This document shows, one piece after another, positions 1 to 13,000 of a stretch of 64,000 nt of DNA. Position numbers and translations under genes: made by a program. This stretch comes from Kudoa neothunni (lineage: Eukaryota; Cnidaria): positions 4,960,001-5,024,000 of the forward strand of contig OZ199838.1 of NCBI GenBank assembly GCA_964304625.1. Reading direction: 5' to 3'. Within the stretch, counting starts at the first letter, position 1; every line of letters starts with the position of its first letter. The notes below the pieces were generated by a model, which saw only the letters and a program-made list of their open reading frames with translations, was not told the origin of the DNA and made no database searches.

Positions 1-405
1 AACCTTATAACCATCTATTTTTAATTCGAAATTACATTTACATATAAAAATTATAGCTGCCGTTTGCGCATTTGCGAAAAATATATGGTTTAATTAAGGA
101 ACATGATCAGAACTAGAACTCGAAGACGTTGGCCTATCTATACTTAGCAAAGCCCTATTGTGAACGCTATTCGAATTTATTAATCAAACTATAAGCTTTT
201 CATTCAGAAATTTCGCGCTCCAGTAATGATTATAATATTCAAACACGCCAATATAATAAAAGATCCACAAAAAAAACTACACTAAAATCTTGTTCTAAAA
301 AAGTTTTATTAACATTTTTTTCGCTCATCACTAACAATCCTATAGATCAGATCATATCTACGATGATATCATCGAGCAAAACTTTTTCTGGGTCCACAGA
401 TGAGT
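1..405. other. 3' flank of the TFIIE-alpha gene, no gene seen
   Basis: AT-rich sequence with no ORF I can support. On the minus strand an AATAAA hexamer (positions 310-305) lies about 95 nt past the TFIIE-alpha stop and is a plausible polyadenylation signal. Nothing else recognisable. Confidence 0.5.
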
Positions 406-1692
406 TTACGATCGTCGGGGTTTCTCAATTTCGTCTAAAAGTGTTTTCTCAAAATCTGCGATAAACTCTTCATTCGATGCGATCCGGGAATGTTGAAAAT
501 CCCTATTGGATTCGTCCATCAAATCTTCGATGTCAAAATGGTCAGTATTGATTGAAGTTACGGCGTCTGCAGAATTATTACGAGGAGGACTCCCACTAGA
601 AGCTGGGTGTGTATTTCCTGCCTCTTCTAGTCGTAACAACTCGTCAATGTCGTCCATAATCTCCTGCTCGTCGCCGTTGTTAGTAGTTGTGGAAACCAAA
701 GAGCTATCATTATTGTAGACTGTGGAATCCATATGAGGGAATTTCCCTGGAATATTTTTACCACTAACATCGGAATTTATATCTAATTGAGAATGCTTAA
801 GCCATTCTGGAAATTCTTTTGTCTTATTTTTAGAATCTCCATCTAACAAAGAAAATCCGGCGGCATTATCATTTTGTTCATTGGGGTCGTCATCAAATTT
901 AATAGTGAATTGTTGTTGATATGAAGTGCTAGCAATGAGACGTCTAGTTCTAGCGTTAGGATTTTTATCCACTTGAAACATTCCTAAAACATCCACATCT
1001 AAAGAATTTCTGGAGAGAATCGCTCGGTCAACGTGAGATCTTAAGACAGCAGGCTCCAAAAGTTTGTCGTCAAACTCCACAATGCAACATTTATCAACCA
1101 ATTTGTAAAGATAGTTGAATTGTTGGTTGAATTTGGCGAGTAAGGTACGGCTCATAACCTGCTGTTTGGATTCCTCGTTCTCATACACCGGTTGATAACA
1201 CATATAACAGGTTAGCTCCCCCGTCTTCATATTGATTAATCTATTCATGTCCAAATCGGTGAAACCCTTTGTGCAGTTGCTGCATGTGTAATTGGGTCTA
1301 AGACGATCGGAATCTTCTTGATGAACAATCTTTCTCTTCATGCACTCCAACTTGTATTTGATAATATTCAGAAAAAGATGATAATTGATGTAGTAATAGG
1401 TGAATGATAGATACTGGCCAGTATCTTCCATTTTTTCTTTCATTATCCTGTGTTTGACCAATTTGTCAGCTCGAAGTGGTACAATCATGCTTCTCAACTG
1501 CTTCTTATCAATCTTTACCAATAAACTTAATGAATCTTCATCTACAACTACATGCCGCAATAGCACATTAAATATTGCGACATGACATGGTTGATAAAAT
1601 GTGTAAGCGACTGTTCGAACAAGCCTCTTCAGAAGGCCAGGAACATCCGGTGTGTGCTCGTCAACTTTTGGAAGAACACTCGGCGGGCACAT
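406..1692 (-). CDS. GTF2E1: General transcription factor IIE subunit alpha
   Basis: Large subunit of TFIIE, which joins the RNA polymerase II pre-initiation complex, recruits TFIIH and helps promoter opening in the nucleus. One uninterrupted 428-residue frame, close to the roughly 440 residues of animal TFIIE-alpha. Residues 17-125 resemble the family's extended winged-helix domain, with VPGLLKRLV, then DKKQLRSM, then YYYINYHLF followed by IIKYKLECMKRKI. A C4 zinc ribbon follows: C137-x2-C140 and C162-x2-C165. After about residue 250 the chain is low-complexity, Asn/Ser/Asp-rich and ends in an acidic segment (FDIEDLMDE), as in the family, whose acidic tail binds TFIIH. The start is the ATG at 1692. 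No introns, unlike most other genes here. The neighbouring plus-strand frames are shadows. The call rests on family resemblance and is firm. Confidence 0.93.
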   Translation of the reverse strand: MCPPSVLPKVDEHTPDVPGLLKRLVRTVAYTFYQPCHVAIFNVLLRHVVVDEDSLSLLVKIDKKQLRSMIVPLRADKLVKHRIMKEKMEDTGQYLSFTYYYINYHLFLNIIKYKLECMKRKIVHQEDSDRLRPNYTCSNCTKGFTDLDMNRLINMKTGELTCYMCYQPVYENEESKQQVMSRTLLAKFNQQFNYLYKLVDKCCIVEFDDKLLEPAVLRSHVDRAILSRNSLDVDVLGMFQVDKNPNARTRRLIASTSYQQQFTIKFDDDPNEQNDNAAGFSLLDGDSKNKTKEFPEWLKHSQLDINSDVSGKNIPGKFPHMDSTVYNNDSSLVSTTTNNGDEQEIMDDIDELLRLEEAGNTHPASSGSPPRNNSADAVTSINTDHFDIEDLMDESNRDFQHSRIASNEEFIADFEKTLLDEIEKPRRS

Positions 1693-3950
1693 ACTTCAGA
1701 AGCTATTCGAAAGAAACTACAACTACGCTATTACAAAATCATACAAATAGGCAACTACGGCGTATAGGTAGAGAAAACTGCGATAACTTGCTCAACTATT
1801 TCGCAAAAAAATTTTCACTGCCTATCGGCTTGTTACGGAAGAATTCGTTCTTCATTTTTTAATCATGTGTCATCTAACACAATTATTTCTATTTTAAAAA
1901 TTAAAAATTTCCACACGTAATTTTTATAAATAGCTTTGTATTGTTTTGAGATCAAAATTAAGACTGTATATAACATCCAACAATTCAAAATGAATGATTG
2001 CGCTTGCGCCAATGCGTTTGATTTATCGACTTTTTCATTCCTAATTTATTAATATCTCACCTAATTTCGAGACTCTAAATAAAAGATATAAGGCTGAAAT
2101 AGACGATAAATTAATGCTGATTATTCTTCGCTCCCCCCGCGGTTGTGAGAAACAAATTAAGTTATCCTAAATCTGCATTTAATTTTGATGATATTTATTC
2201 ATTAAAGAATATGCTATTGACGAATTCTTTTTTGTATATATTCCCTGATTGAGTTGTGATGTAAAATATGATACGCCTTGAAAACCAGAGGATTCGATTT
2301 CATGCGTGTTAACTCATTGTAGATAATCTAGATAATCATGGGTTCCACGACCCATCTGCTCATTAAATTTTCTTTTTAACCACGAATAAAACCTCGCTTT
2401 AAACCGGAAGTTTATGTAGATGCATTATATTGTGTTTCCTAATGATTCATATTACTAATGAAAAATTTTCGCTCCGATTTTAACTCGAATTTGAACTAAA
2501 ATGGATTCTTGTTATATCCGTTAATTCTAATCTTGTGCTCAACTAATCTCTTGCATGTGATTTCTTCTTACAATGATAGATTTTATTGGTTCCAGTGATT
2601 TTTTTCCATCAGACAATGAAAATATTGCTTATGATGAATTAAACGAAACTTTTGATGATTTTAATGAATCTGATGAAGATTTCTATTTGATTCAATTGTT
2701 ATGTATCTGTTTCTATTTTTTAGACCGTTTACTGTTCATACATTACAATCTGATATCTATATTAATGTAAAATTACAAATTATTTTTAAATTTAAAAAAA
2801 CGTCGGAAAAATATTTTCCAGTTTTAAATAAATTACAATTAGGTATATATCAAAAGAAATTAACATAAAAAACTGATTATGATGTTGGAATAAAAAAAGC
2901 AAATCATATTTTTATTATTCGGTTTTTGTTCTAATTGAACTGTATTCGGTTACCTTCTAAATAAATAATATGCGAGTGAAAAAAAAATTAAAAAATTATT
3001 TAGAATCATATTTACTTTCATATTCGATATGCTATCTGATACTAAACTTGTATTTTTTACAATTAGTGACGAATTTATTTTAGCAAAATTTGAAAAATAC
3101 TTTATTTTTGTTCAAAATGGTATGAGCCTGAATCAGTGTGTAAAATATGATATTCAATGAATAGACATCGTTGATGTGTTAATAAAGCTTGAAGACACCA
3201 AACCGATTAATTGTAGAGCTCTAAAATCATTAAACTAATCCGACTGGTCTCTTGGACCCAGTTCAACCTTTACATGGCTCTCCGATGATCATACACAAAG
3301 GGCTGATGCCAAATGATGCATTGCAAAAATGATTGCGATGGGCTGGTTGCTATTATCTGACTGTTTGTTATTCTTAAGGCTGTGTTGCCATCTTACAAAA
3401 AAAACTAAAACGATATTTTATTTTTGATTTTTATGGAGCAATAAACAAATTTCACACATTTTTTGAAACCCCACTAGGTTAGAATATTGATTGACTTTTG
3501 TTTATATAATAAGTTACTTATAACTTTTCAATCAAAATTTTTACAAAAATTATTTTTGAAAGTTGTTTAATAATATAACTAATGTCACGTCATCAACCAG
3601 TTCCATCACATTTTTCGAGTATTTATTGTTTATTATTTGGTTAGATCAATATTTAATACCAAGAAATTCATAAAACTATAACTTTCGCCTAAAAGTACAA
3701 TATTATTCAATATTACAATAGTTTCCCATCTAATGATGCGAAATCTGCCTGTATATCACATTTTATAATATCTACTATCTCGATTCTGAACGGTGTCCTA
3801 AAGATAAAAAATCAAATAATTAAAACCTCAAAGTGTTTTTTAGAACCTAAAAATAGAAAATATTTCCATACTGGACAATTTCATTCTGTTGTTGAAAACG
3901 TATAGTGTCGGATTAAGTGGGTACTAAGCAATAAGATTGGAGTACGCGCC
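1693..3950. other. Intergenic region, AT-rich
   Basis: About 2.2 kb upstream of TFIIE-alpha. The only ATG-started frame of note is a 65-codon acidic ORF at 2573-2770 (+). It begins with Asp/Glu/Asn-rich sequence, ends hydrophobic, resembles nothing I know and is probably chance. The stretch 3200-3360 is less AT-rich than its surroundings and could be an old repeat. No RNA gene recognised. Confidence 0.4.
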
Positions 3951-3959
3951 GCTACTTCA

Positions 3960-4215
3960 ATCATCAAGAGATATAATTGACTGTAGAAAAAGATTTAATT
4001 TCGTGCGCAATTCGTGGATGGTTTCGTTGTTTTAAAAAAAGGTCCAACACTAAAAAAAGCAAATTGTAACGGTTAATCCGCTAATGCTACACATGAAACC
4101 ACTTCAGACTGGATCAATCAAATCATAAAACCTTACAAACGATGCCCTGAAAATTTTATATACAATGTAGACAATACTGTTTTATTCTACCAACGGGAAC
4201 AGGTGAGTATTTCAT
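3960..4215 (+). pseudogene. Tigger/pogo-type transposase fragment (relic)
   Basis: Conceptual translation with one frame change and one stop gives a helix-turn-helix end (GWFRCFKKR) in one frame. Shifted, it then gives SDWINQIIKPYKRCPENF followed by IYNVDNTVLFYQ. This matches the DNA-binding end and the first catalytic motif of Tigger (pogo-like, Tc1/mariner superfamily) transposases, whose usual motif is N-A-D-E-T-G-L-F. Here the catalytic aspartate position reads Asn. No flanking inverted repeats found, and the rest of the domain is not recognisable. It differs from the Tigger relic at 14.5-16.2 kb, so more than one subfamily was present. Confidence 0.6.
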
Positions 4216-6311
4216 CGTTACCTGATAAATAGTTTTTTTGCTGTTAACACGTTTCTAGAATTTTAATTATCTTTTAAAATTAATATAAAGCTAACTAGCT
4301 ATTTTTAGAGCAACTTAGTAATTATTGGAGATCAATTTTTTCTGGAATAATTGCGCCTGGGTGTATGCGAAATTGGACGTGAACAATTTGACGCATATTT
4401 TTCTTGGTCCCGAGGAGGATAAGTGAAAATGGTTTCTCACTATATATTAAACTTGAATTAGGATTGTATAAAACTGAGCTATTAATAAATATTTACCCGA
4501 CTGCAAAAATTCATGAACTATACATCAATGTACTTTTAATTTGATTGATTAAGGAGAAAATATTTTCGACTTAATAATGTTAAAACAAGGTCCTATATCT
4601 TTAAAAAAATACAATACTGATATATATATATATATATTTCTATTCGAATAATTTATACATTAAATATATATATATCTGTTATTTGTGTGAAATTATTTAA
4701 AAAACAAGAAAAAGATTTAGTTTATGGAGCGTACTCAATCCTTCAACTATGGCATAAATAACTACCACAATTTAGACCTTACTTTTATAAACTTTTGAAA
4801 TATTTATATACAATTCAAATGATCTTTTTATTAGTTTTATCCATGACACAAGAAAAAAGTGTAGGGATACCAACTATTAAAACATTGTTTAAAAATGAAA
4901 CCTGTAATGAACATACACCTATTACTGCGCTTAAATTGGATAGGCCGTGTTGATTCAAATTTAATCAAATATAAATGGGCGAAACCCAATAAGAGATAAA
5001 TAAAATACACTACACATTATAAGAAAAAGTTGTCGCCTACGATAAATATTTTGGTACTTTTAACAAATAGACGGTGGTACTAAGCGGTAGTCTAAAACTG
5101 TCATCGCTGGCTGTTGGTTGCAGGTATTTCAGTACAGCAGAATACGAGTTGTAATCGCTAAATATTACTTAAAAATACAAGTGGGATAAAAAAGCTACTC
5201 AACAAGGTAAAAAATGGATAAAACTTTGACATTTTTTAACAGGAAACTTGATCTTTCTTTGCTCAAATTAAGAACCTCTTGAAACCTGCTCAAATCATCG
5301 CTGGAATATTTGACAATAGCAAAATCACCGTACACATCCACAAAAATGACCCTAAAAAGGATTTATATTTTTAAAGTAAACAAAGTTAGCTACTTCTGAC
5401 ATGAAGAATTTATATCAACCAGTTTTAAAGCTACGTCGAAACAATATAAGAACATATGGTTAGTGTATGCATCGCGAAGACTATGCTGATAGTTGGTCTT
5501 GAATTTTTGAGAAAATTTACGGGTGTAAGATTGACTTAACTCGTTTGAAATTGACCTAATAATACAAAAATAAATAAATTAATTTATAACAATATATAAA
5601 AATTAATTTTGAGAATCTTCTTGAAATTCAATTTTTCACAGGATAAAACTCACAAATATCATACTTAGGTTGTGTAATTGATTGAGTTGATTCAATTTTT
5701 AAAACAGGAGAAGAAATATCAGAGTGATCTTTAAGCTTATCATCGTTATAAAACGACAAATTATTTTCCTCAAGTATTGATGCAAACAAATTCTCCTCGA
5801 TATTCGATGTCAGGAGCCGGTTTGATTCGTTCATTGCACCACTTCAGTAATTTAAAAGAGATAATACATCACCCTAATTTACCAAGATGTTGAACTGTGT
5901 TCATCAATAAAAATAGTGGAACTTTGATCTAATTAAGGGGGTGTCATTTAAAGAAAACTTGCTATAAAAATTCTAACTCGAATCTGACGGATCTTTCATT
6001 AGAGAAGACGAATCCGAAGAATGGATGCTGTAGTCAAGAGAATAAATTTGGGGAGAATCATAATCAACTTCTTTGACCATGAAAATAACGTGGCCGCGAG
6101 GCGCAAGCGTTAAAGCGAGACATCAACGCCTCAAAAGATAAATTTTAGGGTGATTTGGCGCATCTGTGGGATTAAGAAGTTAAAAGAGATATTTACAGAG
6201 ATTCTAAGATGTTTATTAGCTTCGAAAAATTACATTAATAATCATTAATTTATCAGAAAATAATATATGCAATAAAAAATAACATATTTCCAGCAGTATA
6301 ATAAACACAAT
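4216..6311. other. Intergenic region with (TA)n repeat and one unassigned ORF
   Basis: No recognisable gene. A short (TA)n tract lies at about 4619-4638. A 68-codon ATG-started ORF on the minus strand (5834-5628, beginning MNESNRLL) resembles no family I know and could be a degraded transposon exon. Near 6211-6216 the minus strand carries AATAAA about 95 nt past the RRP40 stop, a plausible polyadenylation signal. Confidence 0.4.
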
Positions 6312-7165
6312 CTACATATCGAATTCATTTTTTATCGCTTTTGTCAAATGTCTATCGTTGTCGATGGTTCGAATATTGCATATAAATTGGCCAATCTTAT
6401 TGCTGACAAACGCTGACATACTTTGAATCCACAATTTACCATTTATCCCTACGGTCAATTCGTAGGAATAGCTTTGATATTTTTTTAGATGAGTTATTAT
6501 TAAACAATTTTTATCAAGCAACCTATAAAATAAAAAAATGTAGATTTTTTGATTTATTTGAGTTAGCACAGAATTTGTACACGTACTTTTTAGCATATAC
6601 ACATCCAATATTGAAAAGAGCATTGTTTGGGCCGTTGGAAAGAATACCCAGCCCATTAGCTTTATCATTTACCTCCATGCAACTCAACAATGACTCACAA
6701 TCTCTATCCGCAGATATAACTCGAGCGTACACCACATCTCCAATATTCAATTGTGGTCTGTTTCTTTTTGTCGCCCCTTCAAATGCCAACGAATCCAATA
6801 AAGCATGCCTAGTCGCACCAATATCAACAGAAAATGCTTCACCTCCCAATTTTTGGATAAGCCCTATTACGCGATCCCCCACTTGAGGCATGTACTATTT
6901 AGGTTCATGTGAATTCTTACTGTCCAATAGCCTATATAAATACTTTTTTAAAGTAGTAACTGAGCCAAATCTTGTTAGGTGACTTCAAACACAAATAACC
7001 AGTTTGTGTGGCTACCAATTTATTGTTTTTGTAATCAATAAACACACCCGGACCAATATGTACTGGATTGGAGCCATCTGTAAATTGAATGAGATATTCT
7101 CTATCACATATTACATCTCCGGGGAGAAGCAGTTTATTTCTGAATTGTTCAGCAAGTTTTTCCAT
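6312..7165 (-). CDS. EXOSC3: Exosome complex RNA-binding subunit RRP40
   Basis: Cap subunit of the RNA exosome, which guides RNA into the 3'-5' degradation core in nucleus and cytoplasm. I model three exons on the minus strand: 7165-6944, 6894-6587 and 6522-6312, separated by introns of 49 and 64 bp. They join in frame to 246 aa, near the family length of about 275. Exon 1 holds the N-terminal strand region, exon 2 the S1 domain including the family hallmark FEGATKRNRP and the segment ANGLG, exon 3 the KH-like end (VGINGKLWIQS). Donors are GTATTT and GTACGT; both acceptors end in TAG. The open frame extends upstream to a GTG, but the first ATG is at 7165, giving MEKLAEQF. The splice joins restore residues expected from animal EXOSC3, so the model is strong, although no transcript was seen. 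Confidence 0.9.
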
Positions 7166-8515
7166 GGATATGCGCACGCTAATTCCGTATAGACATGTGC
7201 TATGTCATTTCCATCAAAATTTCTTATTAAATATTCAATATCAAACCTGAAGGTATGAATTTTTAATTTTCTGATATTTTTTATTTATTAATAATCAGCT
7301 AAAAAATAAATGGCAATTTTGTAATGTTACAAAAAATTTAATTTAAATGACTCTTTAATAAAGATATTAGAATACTCTAAGGCATTAGTTATTTAATATA
7401 AATTATTTAAGTCATTTCCTCGATATAATATAAATCTAATAGAATTTTGGATACAATTTGATAGATAAATTTAATATTGAGAATTTTGGGACTCATGTCA
7501 AATTTTTCCTTCAAAATTAATACAATATTTTCAATGGTCAAATAATGTTGTTCAAATAATTATTTTTAACAAAAAATAATTTAAATAAACACAGCTACTT
7601 AAAAATTTAACTTAAGTTACAACTTCCTGTTACTTTTATCCATGTAAAACTATCTGTATCATGTAAATAGGGATAAATTAATGACGTGTTTCAGGATTAT
7701 CTAAATTATATTTTAGCAATGATAGAATTATAATATAATGAGTGATGGATGCTTTGTAATCCTATTAGGATCAAGGTGGCCAGAGTTGGTACGTTTTAAG
7801 GTCAATGAGTTTCGAGACAGAATTATTATAAATGCATGACATATAATGAGAAAACGTGTCAGAAGACTTGGCGCAAAGTATCCACTCATATCACTCAAAT
7901 AGCTCAAAGCGTCAAAGTGAATATGACAAATCACAAGAATTATTCGGCATCGAGCATCAGATGATACTGTATCTCTGTTACATAAGATGGCTATCTCTTG
8001 ATCAAGTTATTCAGAAAGTATTGGAAGAATAGACAGTTCTCACGTTTCTAACTCACAGTTGGACCATAAGTAAACAGGGCTAAACCCGCACCTAAAATGT
8101 TTTCACCTCTATTTAAACCCATAAATAAAATGTCCTATGCTTTTTTAACTTTTGCTTATTCATAATCAGTAAATTCAACGTTGAATTACAAAATGAGTTT
8201 TTAGAGATTATAAACTAAGGAGTTCTTTGATAATATTATTACAGTGAAACATGATGATTTTCTAAGAAGTCTGATCAAAAAATACCATCTGGAGCTTAAA
8301 TTTTAAAGACCATATAAATTATATTCTTCCGGATAAGTTTTATTACAGGTCGAAAGTAGAATCAATTAGAGTAAAAATATTACTGGAATAAGTAATAAGA
8401 TCTTGTTTACTTTCTTAGAAAAACTCTGGATCTCCATTTATTACTCACGAACGAGACATTTCAAAGGTTTTTAAACATTGCAAAATTTATGCATTCACAA
8501 ATATTTGAAGCAATG
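7166..8515. other. Intergenic region, no gene recognised
   Basis: Very AT-rich. A minus-strand frame at 7728-7934 has no family resemblance and looks like chance. No RNA gene or repeat structure seen. Confidence 0.4.
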
Positions 8516-8806
8516 CATCTTGCAAATGTCAATGAGGCAAAACCCCATTCCATTATACCTCTCTCAAAGAGATTTCCAAATATTATTGTCGAAGATGAGT
8601 ATTTAGATTTGGATAGTGAATAGATAGAACTTAGCCCTTAAAATAACAGTCATTTCACTGAAAAGACCAAAAGGAATATTGGTATGCGGTCACAAATGAA
8701 TAAAGACAGATTTACATTCGAAGATGAAACAATAAATGCTCTATTATATGCTGAACATTTACTGAGAAACGTCAGTCGCATGAAATGGAATCCATCTGAC
8801 CAATAA
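8516..8806 (+). pseudogene. hAT-type transposase C-terminal relic
   Basis: One frame stays readable for 96 codons with two internal stops. It contains IPLSKRFPNI and EDEYLDLDSE, then after a gap INALLYAEHLLRN, and ends in a TAA. The order FPN, an acidic E-D-E stretch, and a late helix around LL resembles the C-terminal dimerisation region of hAT superfamily transposases. No zinc finger, catalytic region or terminal repeats found. It could instead be another old transposon family; the call is tentative. Confidence 0.4.
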
Positions 8807-9952
8807 ACTAAAACGATGGAAAAAATAAACCTATATGGGGAGAAGGACAGTGATAATGAATTAATATTTTGATATATTAATAGGTCCTATCAACTATTTT
8901 TTCTATTCGATTAGTTTTATGTTGCTAGAATTATATCTGTTGTTTTATTTTTAAAATATAGTGCCTTTTTCTTAAATTTTAGAATGATTTTAAATTTTTT
9001 GGTACGATTTACAAAGATCATCTAGCAACCCTGATTGGGGTCCCAATGGGATTAAGAACGACCCGTCATCGACTGTATTAGCTACTTGAAAAATTGAACT
9101 CTTAATGGTCATAGATTTTGCTCGTCGTATTAATTGAATATATTTGTAATATTAAATAATTTTTATTTTTTTTCGTTCATATTTGGTTGGCACCTACCCA
9201 TTTCAAATTTTCCAACTCATCATTACGCGAATTAATCGGATTGTTTCGTGTAAAAAGGCCACGCAATAGCAAAACCCTCTATTCTCGATGATCCCAACTG
9301 TTTAAATGAAACTAACGGCCTATATGAGACTTATTACAGTTTAAAATATAGTTTTATCGAGTTTCTTGAATTTTCGAAGATGAATAATAATGAAAATTGG
9401 AAAACCACGCTATATCGAGACCTTACTGTATAAAGAAATAATAGATGTCAATAGAAAATCCTTCTCAATGGCAACGCGTCAAGTAGCTTAAAAATTACTA
9501 TTTTAGTTTTAACAACCGAAAATATACAGTAATGCACTGGTCGTATGTACACAATGTATTTAACGTATCAAAAAGGTTATATACATTTTAAATGGTTCCA
9601 AAATTAGTAATGTTATACTTAATCGTGTAGAATAATTTACAAGCATAATCACCACAAATAAACGAAAAATAAAAGTTACATGAGGGTCGATCGTACGTAT
9701 TTGTTTACTCTGGTCGCTGGATTAAATTAAACATTTTGAATTTTTTTATAACAAAGTTACACAGTTTTCATGAATAGATGGGTCTCATACATACTTGAAT
9801 CTTCTGGTATCCTGATTTATTTTTTAAATTGCTAAATAAATATGTAACATGTGGATTATATAAGGGTTGTAATCCACCAACCATAGAGGCGCGATCGAGA
9901 GCAGTGCGGTATGGCACCACCGCCTTTTAGTGCAAAGAATCTAGGTTCGGAC
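8807..9952. other. Intergenic region with a mariner/Tigger-type end and a tRNA-like stretch
   Basis: No gene. On the plus strand 9411-9431 reads CTATATCGAGACCTTACTG followed by TA. In reverse this begins CAGTAAGGTCTCGATATAG, typical of a Tigger/mariner terminal repeat next to a TA target. Its partner was not found. The stretch 9885-9952 has A-box-like (GAGCAGTGCGGTATGG) and B-box-like (AGGTTCGGAC) segments and is broken by the LTR retrotransposon inserted at 9953. Confidence 0.35.
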
Positions 9953-10069
9953 TGTAACGCGGCAGCGACAAGCTATAGAAAACACGGTTCAACAAAACTA
10001 ACCACGCCACCGACGACGAACCTCGACCATAACATAAAGGTGATGATTAATTATATTAGGTTCACTACA
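9953..10069 (-). repeat. 3' LTR of the Ty3/Gypsy element
   Basis: 117 bp, identical base for base to 14001-14117. It begins TGTAACGCGG and ends TTCACTACA on the plus strand. The target duplication CGGAC abuts it at 9948-9952. Confidence 0.95.
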
Positions 10070-10094
10070 TTACTCCCCCTTTTAGAATAATGGA

Positions 10095-13000
10095 TTATAC
10101 TTCGAAATCATCAAGGTATAGCGGCCTTTTCTTGTTTCTCGTAGGTCTATTGTTTTGTTTAGTGTTCGGATTGGTATTTGACTCATCGATGGTATATGTT
10201 GGCAAGACGTCATTTTCATGGACGGACTGAATTTTATTGGTGTGGTTTTCAACAAAACAAACAGGGCCTTTTGCCTTTATTACCTTATATGGTCCTTCAT
10301 ATTTTGGGGCAAGTGAAGTGATTTTCCTATTCTTTATGTAGACATGACTTCCTATTTTCTGTTTTCCATTGACATTTTTGCGGTTGTAGTAATAAGACTG
10401 TTTCGTTTGTGCCTCTTCTATATTCTCTTTTGCTTTGTTTAATGCGCTTCTCATTGCATTCGAGAGTTTCTCAGCGTAAACATGAGGGTTTGTAACAGCA
10501 TTGTTTAGATTGTAGGATATTGTACTAGTAGGTGTAACTAATTCTCTACCATACATTAAATACGCGGGGCTATAACCCGTAGTTGCTGACGGCGTTATTC
10601 TAGTAGCCAGAAGGGCTTTATCTAAACTTTGGTCCCATTCTGCGTTGTTTTCCAGAATGAGAGCTTTAAGTTTAGTTTTTATGTTACGTACTTGACGCTC
10701 TGCCATGCCATTTCCTTCCGGGTGATAGGCCGTCGACCGCGACTTTTGAACACCAAAAAGTCTACAGACATCACCGAATAATACTGATTCAAACTGAACT
10801 CCTTGATCCGAATGTAGATATTTCGGGCAACCGTGGCGCGATATTATCAATTCAAAGAAAGCATCCGCGGTTTCTTTAGCTGTGATTGTTGATAAGGCTT
10901 TTGCTTCCACCCATTTAGTAAATTGATCTATAAATAGAATTACAAACCTATTACCGTTTGATGTAGTTTCCATTGGTCCCATAAAATCTACGTGCCATCT
11001 TACACAAGGACCTAGCACGGGGATCGGCATTAGTGGTACTTTTACTTTATGAGTATTTCCTTTCACTTTCAGGCATATATCACACTTTTTTATCATAGAT
11101 GTAACATCGTCTTCTAGCGTTGGCCAATAAAAATTTCTCCGTAATACTTGTACTGTCTTCGTTATTCCTGAGTGTGCACATTCCTCATGTACTTTTTTAA
11201 CGATCATTCTTCTCATTCGCCATGGAACAACAGGTAATTTACCAAAACGTGAGGCGTGACAAAGTAATCCATCCACCATTTCCAATTTGTCTCTTCTATC
11301 ATACAATTTCTTCAGTTCAGAGTTTCCAGATAATTTTGTCGATTCCGTCGGATTCCTCTTGGCATTTTTAGCGACTTGTATGCATTTATCCTCGTTTTGT
11401 GCTGTCCTTAATTGATCGTAGGTAGCATATGTTCCCATACTGAGCACGCTTCTGGACAGGGCATCCGCAATGTTGTTTTGACATCCAGGTTTATACATAA
11501 TTTCATAACAATAGTCTTCCATTTCCATCAACCAACGAGCGCGTCTCCCTCTTGGATCTTTCATGCTCCTCAAATAGACCAGGGGATTGTGATCTGTCAA
11601 TATGAAGAATTTTTTCCCAATCAAGTAATGTCGAAATTTTCGTACAGCGTTTACGATCGCCAATGCCTCTCTGTCTGTCACACTATAGTTCTTTTGGCTG
11701 CAATTTAACTTTTTACTTGTATAGGCAATGACATCTTTTCTCTCCGGGCTCTGATAAAGCACTGCTCCAACAGCTGTATTTGATGCATCACATTCAAGAT
11801 AGAATGGAATGTCCGGATTCGGATATGCTAAAGTAGGTGACTCCTTTACAGCCTCCTTCAATATGCGGAACATTTTCCTTTCGTCGTCATCCCATTTGAA
11901 TGGTACCTTCGATGACATCATATCCGTAAAATGTGATGAGAGCTTAGCCAATCCTTTAATGTGTCTATGCATAAAGTTTAAAGCGCCAAGAAAAGCTTGC
12001 AAGTCATCTTTGGATTTTGGTTCTTTCCAGTCCAATATACTTTTTACTCTATCAGGGTCATTCCGAATACCATCCTTGGAGATAATGAATCCCAAATAAG
12101 CCAGCTCGTTTTTGCAGAATTTGGATTTTTCGTTGTTAATTTTCAAATTTGCCGTGTCCAGCCTCTCCAATACTATATCAACGTGGTCCATATGTTCAGA
12201 TTTTGACTTTGAGAATATCACAATATCGTCAAGGTATGCTATAGCAAAGGGCAAATCGCTAAGTAGTCTGTCCATTATTCTTTGGAATGTGGCTGGACCA
12301 TTACACAATCCGAAGGGCATTTTGAGAAATTCGTAAAGTCCACGACCATGACTAAATGCAGTTTTTTCAACATCCTCCGGTGCCATCGGTATTTGCCAAT
12401 AGCCGGATTGCAAGTCCAGAGTTGAGAAAAAATTTGCACCCCCAAGTGAATCCAATACTTCTTCAAGAATTGGCAGTGGATATTCATCTTTTACGGTCAC
12501 ATCGTTCAATTTCCTGTAATCGACGCACAGACGTAGATCACCGCTCTTCTTCTCCACTATCACAACTGGAGATGACCAAGCACTTTTTGATCGTTGTATC
12601 ACTCCCAACGATAGCATCCTGTCTATTTCTTTGTCTACCGCATCCCTGTAGTGTATGGGAACTCTATAGGGTCTAGATGAAATTGGTTCGTGACCGTCGG
12701 TTACAATCCTATGGATGGCGTATTCTCCGACTGAGCAATCACCAGCTCTTTCCACAGACCGAACCATATTAACACCTTTGATATCTCGGGATTTTACCAG
12801 TGACTGTAATGGATATTTTATTGTATTGACCGACTGGCTCCTTGGCGGGATATTGTTCAAATGACCATCAGATAATTTCGTATCAATAATGATATTACAA
12901 TGTTCGAACAAAAAATCTCTCCCAATAATAGCATCGTATATCAGATTGTTAACAATAAATGCTTTGCAATCTACCCAAACTCTACCAATATGCACTTGAA